Assembly (NCBI RefSeq): GCF_003369915.1
Contig: NC_046676.1
Coordinates: forward strand, 20,194,001-20,258,000
Reading direction: 5' to 3'
DNA length: 64,000 bases
Source of the DNA: Drosophila miranda
Lineage: Eukaryota; Arthropoda; Insecta; Diptera; Drosophilidae
The first letter of the stretch is position 1. The number at the start of each line of letters is the position of its first letter. The position numbers were made by a program, and so were the translations under genes. The notes below the pieces were generated by a model. The model worked only from the letters and a program-made list of their open reading frames with translations. It searched no databases and was not told the origin of the DNA. Shown one piece after another: positions 32,547 through 43,290 of this stretch.

Positions 32547-35115
32547 TTAGTTGCTCCCACTGCTGCGACTGTCTTTTAGCTGCACCCCAAGAACTTCGCG
32601 GAGTTCGCGCAACTGCTGCGCTCCTTGCATAAGACGCTTGACCCCGCGCGGCAGTCCACGACATGAAGCCAGGTTGATTGAGCTCATGTTGGCGCAGTTT
32701 TTGAGTATTTCCTTGACTGCCTCATCCGAAACGGACGAGCCACACAGATTCAAATGCCTGAACGGGATAAAATAATGAGATTTTTCTGTTATTTTTCGGA
32801 TTCGCAATTACTTACGCCAATGGGCACTCGCTCCCCTTTTCGGCAAGGGCGCGCAATGCATTGTCTATCGGCTGCTGCACATTTGCCCAGGCCAGGTCCA
32901 GTTCTATGAGACTATGCGCCCACTTGGAGGCAATGAGTTCCAGACCCGACCTACGAGACACAACCAGAAGGAATAGTAAACCTCAAACTGTGGGAACGAG
33001 GAGGATTGGACTTACCCCACATCGCGCGTAACTGAGCAGCCTGAAAGGTATAAATGCTTGATATCCCAGGCTGGTAACCGGATGAGGCTCTCGTGCGTCA
33101 ACCGAGTACAGTTGCGCACATCTAGCAGCTTCAGCTTGGAGCTGCTCTTCAGTAGGCGCTGTAGGTGATCATCGCAAATGATGCGAGATTCATCTGTCGT
33201 TGCAGCCACGGAGAGCTCTTCGAGATTTGGAAAGCCAGGTGAGTCCATCTAAAAATATTTAAAGCCTAGAGTAACTTCTTTGTGACAAGATTGAATTTCC
33301 AAGCTTACAACTTCCTGCATTCCAGCTATGCTCGGCGTAATGTGCGAGTTTGTCACACGCAGAACCTTCAACTTTTGGCAGCCATGCTGCAGTTTCTCAA
33401 TGTGAAGCACGCCGTGAGATGTGGCCTGCGTGGTCACATTCGAGAGATCCAATAGCGTCAGATTCGGACAGTGAGCCTGGAAGGAAATCATTGATTACCA
33501 CAGCCTATTATTACTGAAGACTGCATACACACCGACAGTACGCCGACTATCTGGGGTATACCCGCCAGACGGTTGTGCGCCAAGTGGAGATGAGTTAGAC
33601 GACTGCCAATGGTCTGAAGCGCGTTGCACAGAGAGACCATGCCAACAGCGGTCTTGCTGGCATTCATCTCAAGCTGTAAGTAGATTTAAAAAACATCGTT
33701 AGCTGGCTTCCTCCGCGGCGCTGACCTGCATCTTACGTTAATGGAGCTCAAGTCTAATCTTTCTAGTTTCTTCATGTTGTCCACCAAATAGGTTAAATTG
33801 TCTGAGGTGAATCCTTTCCAGCCGGACAGCGTGATACCAGTTAAGTTCGGACAACCGACAGCCAACTTGGTGAGGAAGCAATTGATGGATATGTCTGATA
33901 TTTTCCAGTTGGCTGCAAACAGATAAAAACTCTCAACTAAAGAGAAAGGTTCAGGCTTGACGTTTTTTTTCACTTACAAACATTCAGCTCGGTGCAGGCA
34001 CTGCAGCGGTTATCCACAAACCACTTGAGTTTGAGTTCAGTGCGATACTTCTCCTTGATCCATGTGGTCAGATCCATTGTGTGCCACAGTGAGGGGGTAA
34101 GAGAAACCTGCCGCCACAGGGAGCAAACACGTCCCAGGCGAAAGAGAGTGGGCAGGCAGCCGTCCTTCTCTATAACGTGTTCGAAAATCTAAAAGTAAAG
34201 AGCAACCTTGAGTCCTTCTGCTAGTTGTCTTCAGCGCCTTTGACTTACTTGGAAGAGGACTTCCGCAGGAAGCCTCTCAGCCCAGGCACTCTGTTCGACT
34301 GCTTCTCCTTCTACCGCCTCTGCTGCACTGCTCGTCGAGACCTTCTTCTTTCGCGGCTCACATTCACTCTCGTCGCTGTCCGGCTGCTTCGGCTTGCGAA
34401 CGCGCTTGCGTGCCGGCTTGGTAGCAGCAGGGACGGGGACGGGAGGTGATGTTACTGTCGGCGTGCTGTCTCCCCCAGCCACACCATCAGATTTTTTAAT
34501 GCACAGCTTAATGCCGACTTTGTTGTCGCTGATCTCGCTTTCGTACATAGGCAATGCCTTCGGTTTGCGAGATCGGGAGGCGCGCGGTGACGTGGATGCC
34601 GACTTATTGGGCTTTTTGTTGCTTAACGCTGTGGCCAGCGGTTTTCCCGACTTTGGTATAGAGCCATTGACCGCTGACGGCTCCTCTTGCTGTTCCTGCT
34701 TTGGTGCCGGCGGAGGCTGTTCGCCCACAGGTGAATGCTGGCCATCGGATGCTGGTGAGCACGACGTCGATGTGGCCGTGTTGGTCTCATCAGTTTGTGT
34801 TTCTGACTTTGGTGGAGACAGTATATTCTCTGGTATGACGGGTGCTGTTGCTGCCGTTTCGGTAGCCAGCAGCTGTGGCGGCGTGTGTGAAGGCGTTGAT
34901 GGAGTCAGCGTGTTGATATCCACCGTGGTCGGTTTCTCCTTATCTGTTGGACTTTGTTCATTCTCCACCTGCCCACTTTTCGTATCCCCAGCCGGCTCCA
35001 TGTCTTCCGAGTCCTTGGCAGAAGGCGCACTCGTGCACTCATCAGCTTTATCCTTTGGGCCATCCTCGTCGGACATTTTCGTGTCCTCAACGCTTGGTGC
35101 CACCTCTTCACTCAT
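32547..35115 (-). CDS. F-box/leucine-rich repeat protein (FBXL6-like)
   Basis: Eight exons give 713 aa. Exon 1 (35115-34249) encodes a low-complexity, acidic then basic N-terminus rich in Ser/Thr/Pro with nuclear-localisation-like clusters (RKRVRKPKQ, EPRKKKV). The F-box straddles intron 1: ERLPAEVLFQ-IFEHVIEKDG, then LFRLGRVCSLWRQVSLTPSL. Leucine-rich repeats follow across exons 3-8, e.g. CPNLTGITLSGWKGF, KLERLDLSSIN, CPNLTLLDLSNV, LKLLDVRNCTRLT, IKHLYLSGCSVT, LAHLNLCGSSVSD. This is the plan of a substrate receptor of SCF (Skp1-Cullin1) ubiquitin ligases; the F-box wording resembles vertebrate FBXL6. Target unknown. The start at 35115 is preferred over GTG at 35118. Confidence 0.88.
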
Positions 35116-36123
35116 CACTTAAATGTTCTGCAATTAAATATTCAAAGTAAATACAAATTTCCATATTTCGGCCGGGAAAATCGATGAAAAATATGCTCAA
35201 CCCATTTTGGCGGCTTTTCACTGTTTCCTATGCGTTCCCATTCTTATTTTCGTTCTCATTCGAAAAGCTCTCTCCGAACTCAATATGCACTCGTAAATCT
35301 CACCTGCTACAACAAATTACACATACATATATTTTTTTGTTTTTATTTTCATTCGTTTGTTCGCTTTTAATAAACAAGTTGAGAGCCGTTGGTCGGGTCG
35401 CAACGACTTTTTCGTGACCTGTGCGCACACTCGAGCTAATTTCCCGCCACCAAAAATCAAACACAAACACCCTATCTCAACGGGCGCTAAGAGATTCTGA
35501 GACATTGCCATAATCTCTGACCTATCTCTTGGGGTTTCACGTTTCTCTGCAGTGGGAAAACTACACTTGATCGTCGCACTCATATGCTGCTCGGGGCCCG
35601 TTTGCGTGCAGGGTGCATAATCGGCATTCATTCAACTCACCACTTGAAAGAGAGGTAGGTACACAAATGTATGTTATCTTCCCACCGACTATTCGACTCG
35701 CTCGCACACACTGCGGTACTGTACTGCAACTGTAGTGTGTGAACAGAACGGCACTATGTGTGTGTGTTTGAATTGTTCGATTTCGATTCTTAAGATTTTT
35801 TCCTGTAGCGTTTTTGGAAATTTTCCCCGTTTGCGATGCCGAGACTGTGGCTTTTACATTGTTGCCAGGCGCTTGAGGCACTGGATACCAATTGATCACG
35901 GCATGGAGAGCAATTGGTTTATTATTAACACACACAATCAATTAAAACTTATTTCCACCAAAACGACGTAGAAGCAGAAAGCTAGGGATGTTGTTGTCGT
36001 ATCGATAAGCAAAACAATCGGGAGTGTGACCGCGTTCGAGTAGCGTACAAATACGCAAGGCAGAGCAATTGTTTATTGGACGTTACAATTTTGTAACATA
36101 ATATATGAGTTTAAGTATACTCT
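35116..36123. other. spacer upstream of the F-box gene
   Basis: 1 kb with no gene. It includes the F-box gene's 5' UTR and promoter (nearest 35116), and a DRE at 36000-36007 just 3' of the CIMIP2-like gene. Confidence 0.5.
36000..36007. promoter_or_regulatory. DRE element TATCGATA
   Basis: Perfect palindromic DREF/BEAF-32 site in the F-box gene upstream region. Confidence 0.55.
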
Positions 36124-37221
36124 CTAATAAGTGTAGTCGAGATTCGACACCTCTGGCAGACCGGTAAGACCCCTGTGAATTTCTAGCCAGCGCTTGGCAT
36201 TGATTGTTGTCTTGCCATAGGTACGTCCAAACTTGTAGAGCTCTCCCGGCACATGACCCGCGTAGCTGGGAACCATGCCGATGTCGTCGTGATAAATCAC
36301 AAATTGTCCCACCGGTGGACAAGTTACTGCCGGTCTGGTCAAGTCCTGGCCGCAGCACCAAACGTCGCGCTTCCTCTTGTACATGTAATCGGAGAAGCTG
36401 CACAGGGCACGATGGGTGAGCACCTGGTTCGATTCGCCAAATCGGGTAACGGCCATGGGTATATGGGCGGCATATCCATTGATTATAAACTTCTCGTCGT
36501 CGTCATCCTCCAGGAAGTGCGGGGATGTGAACTTGCTGTAGCGTAGCTTATCCACTCTGGGCGGACACTCTTCATCCTTGACGCCCTTTGAGCGACCGGT
36601 GACGGGAATGAGGGGCGAACGGTATCTCGCTTGCGGGAGCTGAGGGAAGAAATATTTAGTGGAAGATATTATATTATGGGAATGGAATACGCACCAGACG
36701 CTCATTCAGCTTGCGTTCAAAGAGTCCATTTCCGCTTTCCAACAGATCGCGATGACGAAGTGTTCGATTTTCGCAGCGATATAGCTCCATCAGCGTCTCA
36801 TGCTGGGCGACACCCGCCGAGGCAGCGGCCACATAGCGCTTGCCAGTTTGACTGGCCATATTTGGGACGAAGCCTGCATATCCTGGAAGTATGGGATGCC
36901 GGTACACAGCATCCACCAGATCCTCACGACGACGCAACACCTTCAGCTCATGCTCCGTGGGATAATCCTTGACTCCTTGCTTGGCGTGTATGGGTAATAC
37001 GATCAGCTCCGGTGCATGGTAGATGCACGGGTCGATGAGCAACTTGTGCGTCTGTCTGCCATATGTTTTGCCCACGCGATCTCGGTTCTGGGTGCAGTGG
37101 CCGGTGTACCTGAGCGCCACAACAATGGATAGTGGTTAGACATCAGTCTGGATGGGTGTGCGCACCTGCTTTCTTACCCTGGCACCAAATGCGGCTCCGG
37201 CGTTATGGTATCATTCATCAT
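36124..37221 (-). CDS. CIMIP2/FAM166-type axonemal protein, four repeats
   Basis: Three exons (37221-37178, 37109-36695, 36639-36124) give 324 aa. The protein contains four copies of the family's PGYxGHxP...G..YG motif: LVPGYTGHCTQNRDRVGKTY at the N-terminus (split by intron 1), ILPGYAGFVPNMASQTGKRY, a degenerate NGYAAHIPMAVTRFGESN, and MVPSYAGHVPGELYKFGRTY followed by GKTTINAKRWL. Family members (CIMIP2A-C, formerly FAM166/UPF0605) line the inside of ciliary and flagellar doublet microtubules. In flies this predicts sperm-tail or sensory-cilium expression (inference). Same strand as dare and as the smaller relative at 39.6-39.9 kb. Confidence 0.82.
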
Positions 37222-37412
37222 GATGACAAGCCAATTTTTCTTACACAACAAATTTTAGTTTCTGAATGTTCACTTAGAGCAATTTACAAATCTTTAATCA
37301 TGAGTATGGAATTAACAATACTTTACAAAGGTCTCTCATGACAGATCCTTAAAAGTTAAATAGTTTTGTAAAGAATAACAAAGGTTGTATTGAAACACAA
37401 TAACCGGAATTT

Positions 37413-39342
37413 TTATACACCGGCAATTCGCAGCATTTCGGCTATGCTGACTACCTTCTCACGTGGCTTTCCCTTTGCCTTGCCCGTTTCCATCTCGAAA
37501 TCATCGATACGTCGCCAGCCGTCCCACGTGACCACTCGTTTGTCGTCCGCCTTGAAGCCAGGCTTTGATGAGCTCGTGTCTAAGGCATTGGATGCAATGT
37601 CGTCACAGATATTTTTGGCCACAGCAAACGCGCCGCTCATTGTGGTTAATATAACACCAGTTGGTCCTGTACCCAACCATCCTGCCACATACAAACCAGC
37701 ATCGACGCTGTCTGTGGCGTCCACCTTCAGGACGCGACCCTCTCGATTGCGAACATATCCTTGCCGGGAGTCAAAACTTATGTCGGCGTCAGCGCAACTC
37801 GACTTGTAGCCAATGCTGCGTAAAATCAAATTCGCTGGCAGACGTTCGGTAGCATGTGTGGGAACAGCGGCGTCCTGCTGAAGTTCTGTGACAGAGAATT
37901 CCATTTCGCCCTCAGTGATAGCTTTTGGGGCACGCAGGAAAATTGGCAGAAACTGCTTTGTGCCCGGAGATGAATTCTTTCCCTGATCGTTTAGACTCTT
38001 TAGCATCAGTTCGGTAAGTCGCTTGCGTGGACGCTGCAGCTGCTCCACCTGTGTGGCAATTCCTGGAAACAAATGTGTCAGTCGTGCATAGCTTGAAATG
38101 ATAGCCAGATTTCTTACCCGAGAAATCGTCCGAGCGCCAGCGTGTTTGAACATTGGGCAACTTGAGCATTTCGCGCAACTCCTTAATGGTGAAGGCAGCC
38201 TGCAGAGGACCGCGCCGTCCAACAAGATGAACCCGCTCCACCTGGCTGCGAGAGAGTGCCTCCAGGGCGTACTCCGTCGTGTCTGTGGACTACCCCAAAT
38301 CAGAGTGAGCATAATGAATGCCTACAGTCATCTAATGTCTTACTTTGAGTGCATCTAGGGGACCGAGAAGCATGCGTGCCACGTCCACTGCTACATTGCC
38401 TTGACCCACAATCGTCACATCGCGTCCGCTCAAGTCTGGCTCCAGATGCTCTGCGCCCGGCAGCCCATTGTACCAGGCCACAAACTTGCGGGCAGATATC
38501 ACATGGCTCTGCTGCTCGCTGTCCAGCTGCAACTCCCGGTCCTGGTCGGAGCCATAGGTGAGGAGAACGGCGTGGTATTGGTTCCTCAGTTCCTGAAGGC
38601 TCACATCCGTGCCCAGGCTGACATTGCCAAAGAAGCGAAGACGCGGATGCTCGGCCGTCTTCGTGAAGGTGTTGATGACGTTCTTGACCTCCGGATGATC
38701 AGGCGCAACGCCAAAGCTGGAATGTCGATTTGCATAATGGGACATGTCATTAGTCGATAAGTGTCAAAGTGCTTGCCAGACACACGCGACCACGCTTAGA
38801 TAAAAACTTCAGAGGCCCAGCCGACGACCAACAGTCGTTGGTTGCCACTAAGATGTGGATGATCCGTTGCGCTCCGCTGCTCGCCTGCTTCTTTGTGCTT
38901 GTATGTCTTTCCTCTGTGGCGGCCAGCCCCACATGGAGCTTTGACCAAGTCGGCGGTGAGTCATCTCTGCGTTGCGTTTCCCCGACAAGCCACGACACCA
39001 ATAATATCCTTCTACTCGTACTTACAGGCTACTTGAATGGCATTTTGCGCTCCGTCCTCGGGCCCCTTTTCGGGTTTGGAAACGACATGTACAACACCAC
39101 CACCTTTCTTTAGCCTATGGGTCCTCTTACCGCACCAGACCGAAGGGAACCGGCAGCTTCTCAACAATATCCACAACGCAGTCACCCAGGTTCTTCAGCA
39201 GATACTGGGCCGCATAAAAACCGGCTGGTCCGGCGCCCACAATGCATATCCGTTTGGTGGGCGTCTCACTGTGGATTATTTGCTGTCTTACAGAACTCGT
39301 GTAAAAACCACGCCTACAGATATTCAGTAAATTAGAGGTCAT
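37413..39342 (-). CDS. dare: NADPH:adrenodoxin reductase Dare
   Basis: Mitochondrial FAD enzyme passing electrons from NADPH to ferredoxin, needed for ecdysteroid synthesis by mitochondrial P450s and for Fe-S cluster assembly. Four exons (39342-39131, 38716-38344, 38289-38118, 38062-37413) give 468 aa. N-terminal mitochondrial presequence ([17 protein letters not shown]), FAD dinucleotide fold [43 protein letters not shown] fold [38 protein letters not shown], and the C-terminal [19 protein letters not shown]. An upstream frame open to about 39525 is ignored because MTSN begins the presequence. Intron 1 hosts a complete gene on the other strand. Confidence 0.95.
38853..39113 (+). CDS. nested small secreted peptide in dare intron 1
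   Basis: Two exons, 38853-38955 and 39028-39113, with a 72-bp GT-AG intron give 62 aa. N-terminal signal peptide ([20 protein letters not shown], cleavage likely near SVAA/SPT). The mature part is about 38 residues: a short polar start, a potentially amphipathic [17 protein letters not shown] stretch and a C-terminal NTT glycosylation sequon. The whole gene lies inside dare intron 1 (38717-39130) on the opposite strand. A GATAAAA element at 38797-38803 could be its TATA. I do not recognise a family; secreted effector, neuropeptide-like or reproductive-tract peptide are all possible. Confidence 0.68.
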   Translation: MWMIRCAPLLACFFVLVCLSSVAASPTWSFDQVGGESSLRCVSPTSHDTNNILLLVLTGYLNGILRSVLGPLFGFGNDMYNTTTFL

Positions 39343-39562
39343 GTCTAACTTTGTCTTGGTTTGTTTACGTTTTCGCCTTGTAATCGTGAATGGGCAAATT
39401 CTGCCTATCGAATGCTTTCGGTGCAGCCAGCTAATTTCGAAATCAGAGCAACCCTGATGGCTGGCCCGGTCAATTTGAAATGAACGCAAAACAATATTTA
39501 TTGGGTGCTTTACAAAGCTTAACACAGCAAATTTTTCTATTCTAGAAGAAATGTATCAAGAT

Positions 39563-39913
39563 TTATTCGTGGTGCAGGGCCAGCCAACGCTTGGCGTCGA
39601 CTGTGGCGCGTCCGTAAGTGGTTCCAACTTTGAAAATCTCGCCCGGAACATGTCCTCCATAGCGCGGAATCATGCCAGTGATTCGGGGATATATCACGCT
39701 GTTCGTGTTAGCAAAAGAACGGCCCACGCCAGCTTTCTCCAATGGCACCCACTCGGCACTCCGGCGAAAGAACATGTCGTCCTTGGGATAGCACCAACCC
39801 TCATCGGGCAGATGGAAATCAAAGCCAAAGCCTAAGTAATCACACTATAGTCAGCCATAAAACGACAATTGCCCATCAATAGGATATGGATACTTACGGC
39901 TGGAGTACGACAT
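39563..39913 (-). CDS. short CIMIP2/FAM166-type protein
   Basis: Two exons (39913-39898 and 39831-39563) give 94 aa, starting MSYSSRFGFDFHLPDEGWCY. It contains one full repeat, MIPRYGGHVPGEIFKVGTTY followed by GRATVDAKRWLALHHE, almost the same as the last repeat of the protein at 36124-37221. Resembles CIMIP2C-like short members that sit in the lumen of axonemal microtubules. The pair flanks dare on the same strand, implying an old local duplication. Likely testis or ciliated-neuron expression (inference). Confidence 0.8.
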
Positions 39914-40421
39914 TGTGTATCTCTGTTTTAAGTGCTTGCCGACACGTCTGAATCAGACTACTGAACGGAGAGACTGAGTACTGAGGCGACTGGATATTAC
40001 TACTTATTTGTTTGACGGAAAGGGACTCGACAAAATGATTTGTTTACTTTCCATGGCAACCGAAGACGGAATTCGGAAAGCCCGACAAAAATAGCCTGGC
40101 TAGAAAATCTGCCAGCAACAAGTTTGGGGTGGAAGGTAAACACGGTCACGACATGAATTCCATTCCCGTGGCTTAATGGCGTTTATAATGGTAATTAATG
40201 CAGAGATCCAAGCCCATAATGGAATTTGTCATGAAATTTTAAAATTGCTCTACATATAAATTGTGTGGTATAATTAATTTATTACGTTTACTGGTACGCG
40301 ATAATTTTTGTCATTTACAGGGCCTTTGGGCCTTTAGGCCTTTATATTGATTAACAGATGGAAAAGGATACATTTCCGGGAGAATCTATATGTTTGTCAG
40401 CATTTCCGCGCGGCCAGGGGG
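39914..40421. other. spacer upstream of the short CIMIP2-like gene
   Basis: 508 bp without coding signal; candidate position for the rearrangement junction discussed in the findings. Confidence 0.45.
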
Positions 40422-40910
40422 TTAGTTTGACTTCTTTGCCTTCTTCTGCTGCTTGCTCTTCAACTTCTCCTGCTTCTTGAGCTCCTTTTCCGTCAGCGAC
40501 TTGTACAGCTTGTAGCCAAAGAGAGCTGCAATGGAAGGGAGAAAAGGCAAGCGGTTAATGATCGTTCTAGTGGGGATGATCGAGGATGAGTCGAGACCAA
40601 ATATCGAGACGAGGAGAAATATCACTGCTGCCACAATAGAACTAGAGTATGTCTGAGCGATGTGTGCGTGATGGGTCAGTCTATCCTCGATTCGTTCAAT
40701 GGTCTCCTGGAATTTGCCCTTCATTTCCAGGAGGAACAGGTGCCGATCGGCCTCGGTGAGCGACTCCAATTTGTTTTGCATATCGCCGATCTTCTTAACC
40801 AGATCCTGTGCGAATTTGCTGCTGGGTCCTGTCTTGGCCACAATCGCCTCCACAGATTGTTTCAGCTGCTCGACAATGCCCGCCGACTCGGCGCCGACAA
40901 TCGAGCTCAT
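40422..40910 (-). CDS. membrane protein locus, form C (proximal first exon)
   Basis: First exon 40910-40598 plus shared last exon 40525-40422, 138 aa. N-terminal part is helical and charged (IVEQLKQSVEAIVAKTGPSS, QNKLESLTEADRHLFLLEMK), then a transmembrane helix IVAAVIFLLVSIF continues into the shared ALFGYKLYKSLTEKELKK and a Lys-rich tail ending KKAKKSN. The donor G|GTCTCG is weak, and the 72-nt intron is in frame and stop-free, so unspliced mRNA would encode a 162-aa form. The upstream TTG frame opening is ignored in favour of ATG at 40910 (MSSIVGAE). No known domain recognised. Confidence 0.7.
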   Translation of the reverse strand: MSSIVGAESAGIVEQLKQSVEAIVAKTGPSSKFAQDLVKKIGDMQNKLESLTEADRHLFLLEMKGKFQETIERIEDRLTHHAHIAQTYSSSIVAAVIFLLVSIFGLDSSSIIPTRTIINRLPFLPSIAALFGYKLYKSLTEKELKKQEKLKSKQQKKAKKSN

Positions 40911-41625
40911 GGTGGGGGAACTACAGGCCAAGGAAGTCCAAATTTCGAGTCAACTTCTGCCCTCTGGCCGGCATGGGTCCCGATCCAACACTGTCTCTAT
41001 CAACGCGTGGGCCTACTGTCAATTTTTGTTCCGTGGTGGATTGGAGTTATCTTATCGAAAATCGAACGCCTATAAAGCGAGGCAAACATGCTAGCCAAAT
41101 CGCTCACGAGTGTGTGCGTGTTTGTGTGAGTGCTCTGGCAGGGCACCCTTCTCACCGATTCCCCTGCGCTATCACCGCTCACCTATCACCTATCACTACT
41201 CCCCGGCTATAGAGCTGGAGACGTGGATACCGTAGACCAAAAGAATATCCGATGAGTGTTCGATTTGTTCAGTTTCAGTTCGGTTCAGTGTCGTCCGCTT
41301 GCTTACCAAAGACGAGCAGAATCAGGGTCAACATCACGAAGAATATCATATATTCCCTAGAGCTGTGGCCCGGCTGTCCGTACTGGCGCATAAATTCCTC
41401 CGGCGATGGCGGCTTTGGGTTGAATATGCTCTCGCGCAGCTCTTCGCGCTCTGCATCCGATATGCCGTCCATGCTCTCGACGAGCTTCCAGATCTCATCG
41501 GCACTGGGCATTTTGAAGTCGGGATGGCCTGGTTCTGCGCCGGCGAAGCCGTTGGGGCCACCGGCTGCCGCCGCGGCCTCCACATCCTGGGCGAATGCCT
41601 GCTGATTCAGTGGATCCTCTGCCAT
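40422..41625 (-). CDS. membrane protein locus, form A (middle first exon)
   Basis: First exon 41625-41307 joined by a GTAAGC donor to the shared exon 40525-40422, 140 aa in phase. The unique part starts MAEDPLNQQAFAQDVEAAAA, has KMPSADEIWKLVESMDGISD and PSPEEFMRQYGQPG, then helix YMIFFVMLTLILLVF that runs into the shared ALFGYKLYK and basic tail. Without splicing the exon would end in a few non-conserved residues (GKQADDTEPN), so splicing to the shared exon is the better model. No signal peptide; topology uncertain. Function unknown. Confidence 0.7.
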
Positions 41626-43046
41626 TCTTTGCTTAAAGTCACTTGTGGCGGCTAATGGGCTCGCTTCACTACACTCTTTGCTGTGGCTGTGGGTGGAGCT
41701 GGGGGCTTGCCTTAACGGTTCGCGTCTGAAGGGTGAAGGGTTACAATGTCTTAAAATAATTGTGTTTCCTCGAGTGTAATTACTGGGGGGAATAACGCGC
41801 AAATTTACGACGCTTTGGGAGAGGTGTTAGGGCAAACAAAAACACACAACAGCAAACCAATAGAATGATGGTTCAACGTGGCAAACCCGCGGGTATTCAA
41901 CAACAGTTCGCGCTTGATAGTTTGGTTCGTTGTATATTCGGATATCCATACCTATTTGGTCAATATTATATTCAGCTATCCCCCGCGTCTCTAATTTATA
42001 ATCCCCTTCCGATTTATTGGCCTATTCCGCCCAGTAAACACGAAATTTTGGTAATAATTTTGACGCTTGACCGCCACTTGCTTACGTGCTGCGGCTTCCT
42101 GCTGTTCAGGAGAACTGAGCGATCACTAAAAATCATATTAAAAGTAATATAAAGAAATTGACACTCGTGTGTAATCAGTCGCTTATAATTCATTCTTATT
42201 GAGGAGGGAGATATGGTTCAGTTTCGCTGCGCTTTTCGTTTTGTTTTCGCGCCTTCGTCAGCATATTTTTCAAAAGGTAGTCGCAAAGAAGTCGGTAAAA
42301 ATAAGTTAGGTGTGCGATAAGAGTCTCCTCCTCCGAACCCGAGGAGGCGCTTATCAGTCCCCCCGGACACAGGTACAACTGTACAAACTGATGTACATAT
42401 AGGGGCCAAAAAGCATGCACCGAAAACTAGAGGATACCAAACTGGGATAAAACAGTGCAACTACTAAATAAAACTGGGATTTAATTAAGTCTCTAACATG
42501 CGTTCTTCCCGAGCATGCTGTGGCCCCCCTTGGACTGTACGCATGTACAATTATGGGAATGGTGAATGGCTGGCTCTTATCTCTCCAGAGACCAGACCCT
42601 CTTATCGCTTTCGAACCCACAGCCAATAAAAGAACACAAATTTGACTACGTACGCAAGAAAACCTGAATAAATGGCTAGATAGGAACACGTAAGACCTTA
42701 CCAAATGCAGGAGAAATCATGCTAAACCATAAATACAACAGATAGGAACACAACAAAAGATAGCTAAGGGGGTAAATCTGAAACAACACAACAAACTAAC
42801 ATACAACTTGGGCGAGGACTGTGGTTGGCAGATGGGCGTGCGGGTATTCTAGTTTCTTGCTTGGTGAAAGTCTTTTGACCCGCTTTTCAGTGGAGTGGAG
42901 AGCTTGGAAGTTGGGGTTTAGTGGGGGTGGGGTAGCGAATAGAAGCTCTTACCTGCTAGAGTAAACACAACAACAGCCGGCACATAGAAGGCGAGATTCG
43001 GAATGGATTGCTGGAACGGAGAGCCGGCGTCTGTGAGGTCAACCAT
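40422..43046 (-). CDS. membrane protein locus, form B (distal first exon, SMIM-like)
   Basis: First exon 43046-42953 joined by a GTAAGA donor to the shared exon 40525-40422 across a 2.4-kb intron; 65 aa starting MVDLTDAGSPFQQSIPNLAF. The transmembrane helix FYVPAVVVFTLA is completed by ALFGYKLYK of the shared exon, followed by the Lys-rich tail and KKSN end. Size and layout recall small integral membrane proteins with a basic tail (SMIM15-like; weak resemblance only). Its promoter carries DRE sites and is shared with ox. Confidence 0.7.
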
Positions 43047-43155
43047 TGTATACAATTTTTAAAACGGAATTGGGCACTACGAGGAGGAGTCTGAGCTGGT
43101 CTTTCTTTTTCTTGTTTATCTCAAATATTTCCGACACAGCGTATCAAACCATCGA

Positions 43156-43219
43156 TATCGATAGTGGCGCCCCTCGATAGTTTTCAATGTGCACGTTTAC
43201 AAAATCGATGCTATCGATA
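43156..43219. promoter_or_regulatory. divergent DRE-type promoter between form B and ox
   Basis: Two perfect TATCGATA sites (43156-43163 and 43212-43219) with an extra CGATAG at about 43175, midway between ATGs 245 bp apart. DREF/BEAF-32 sites are typical of fly housekeeping divergent promoters. Confidence 0.8.
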
Positions 43220-43290
43220 GTATCATCAGCTGTGTATTTGGCGTGCGAGCGTAATAATTTGGCAGGAATTATAAAAACCTATTTGAAAAA

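Noticed and set aside
34394-35122. 242-codon plus-strand frame
   Set aside because: Antisense of the Ser/Thr/Pro-rich first exon of the F-box gene.
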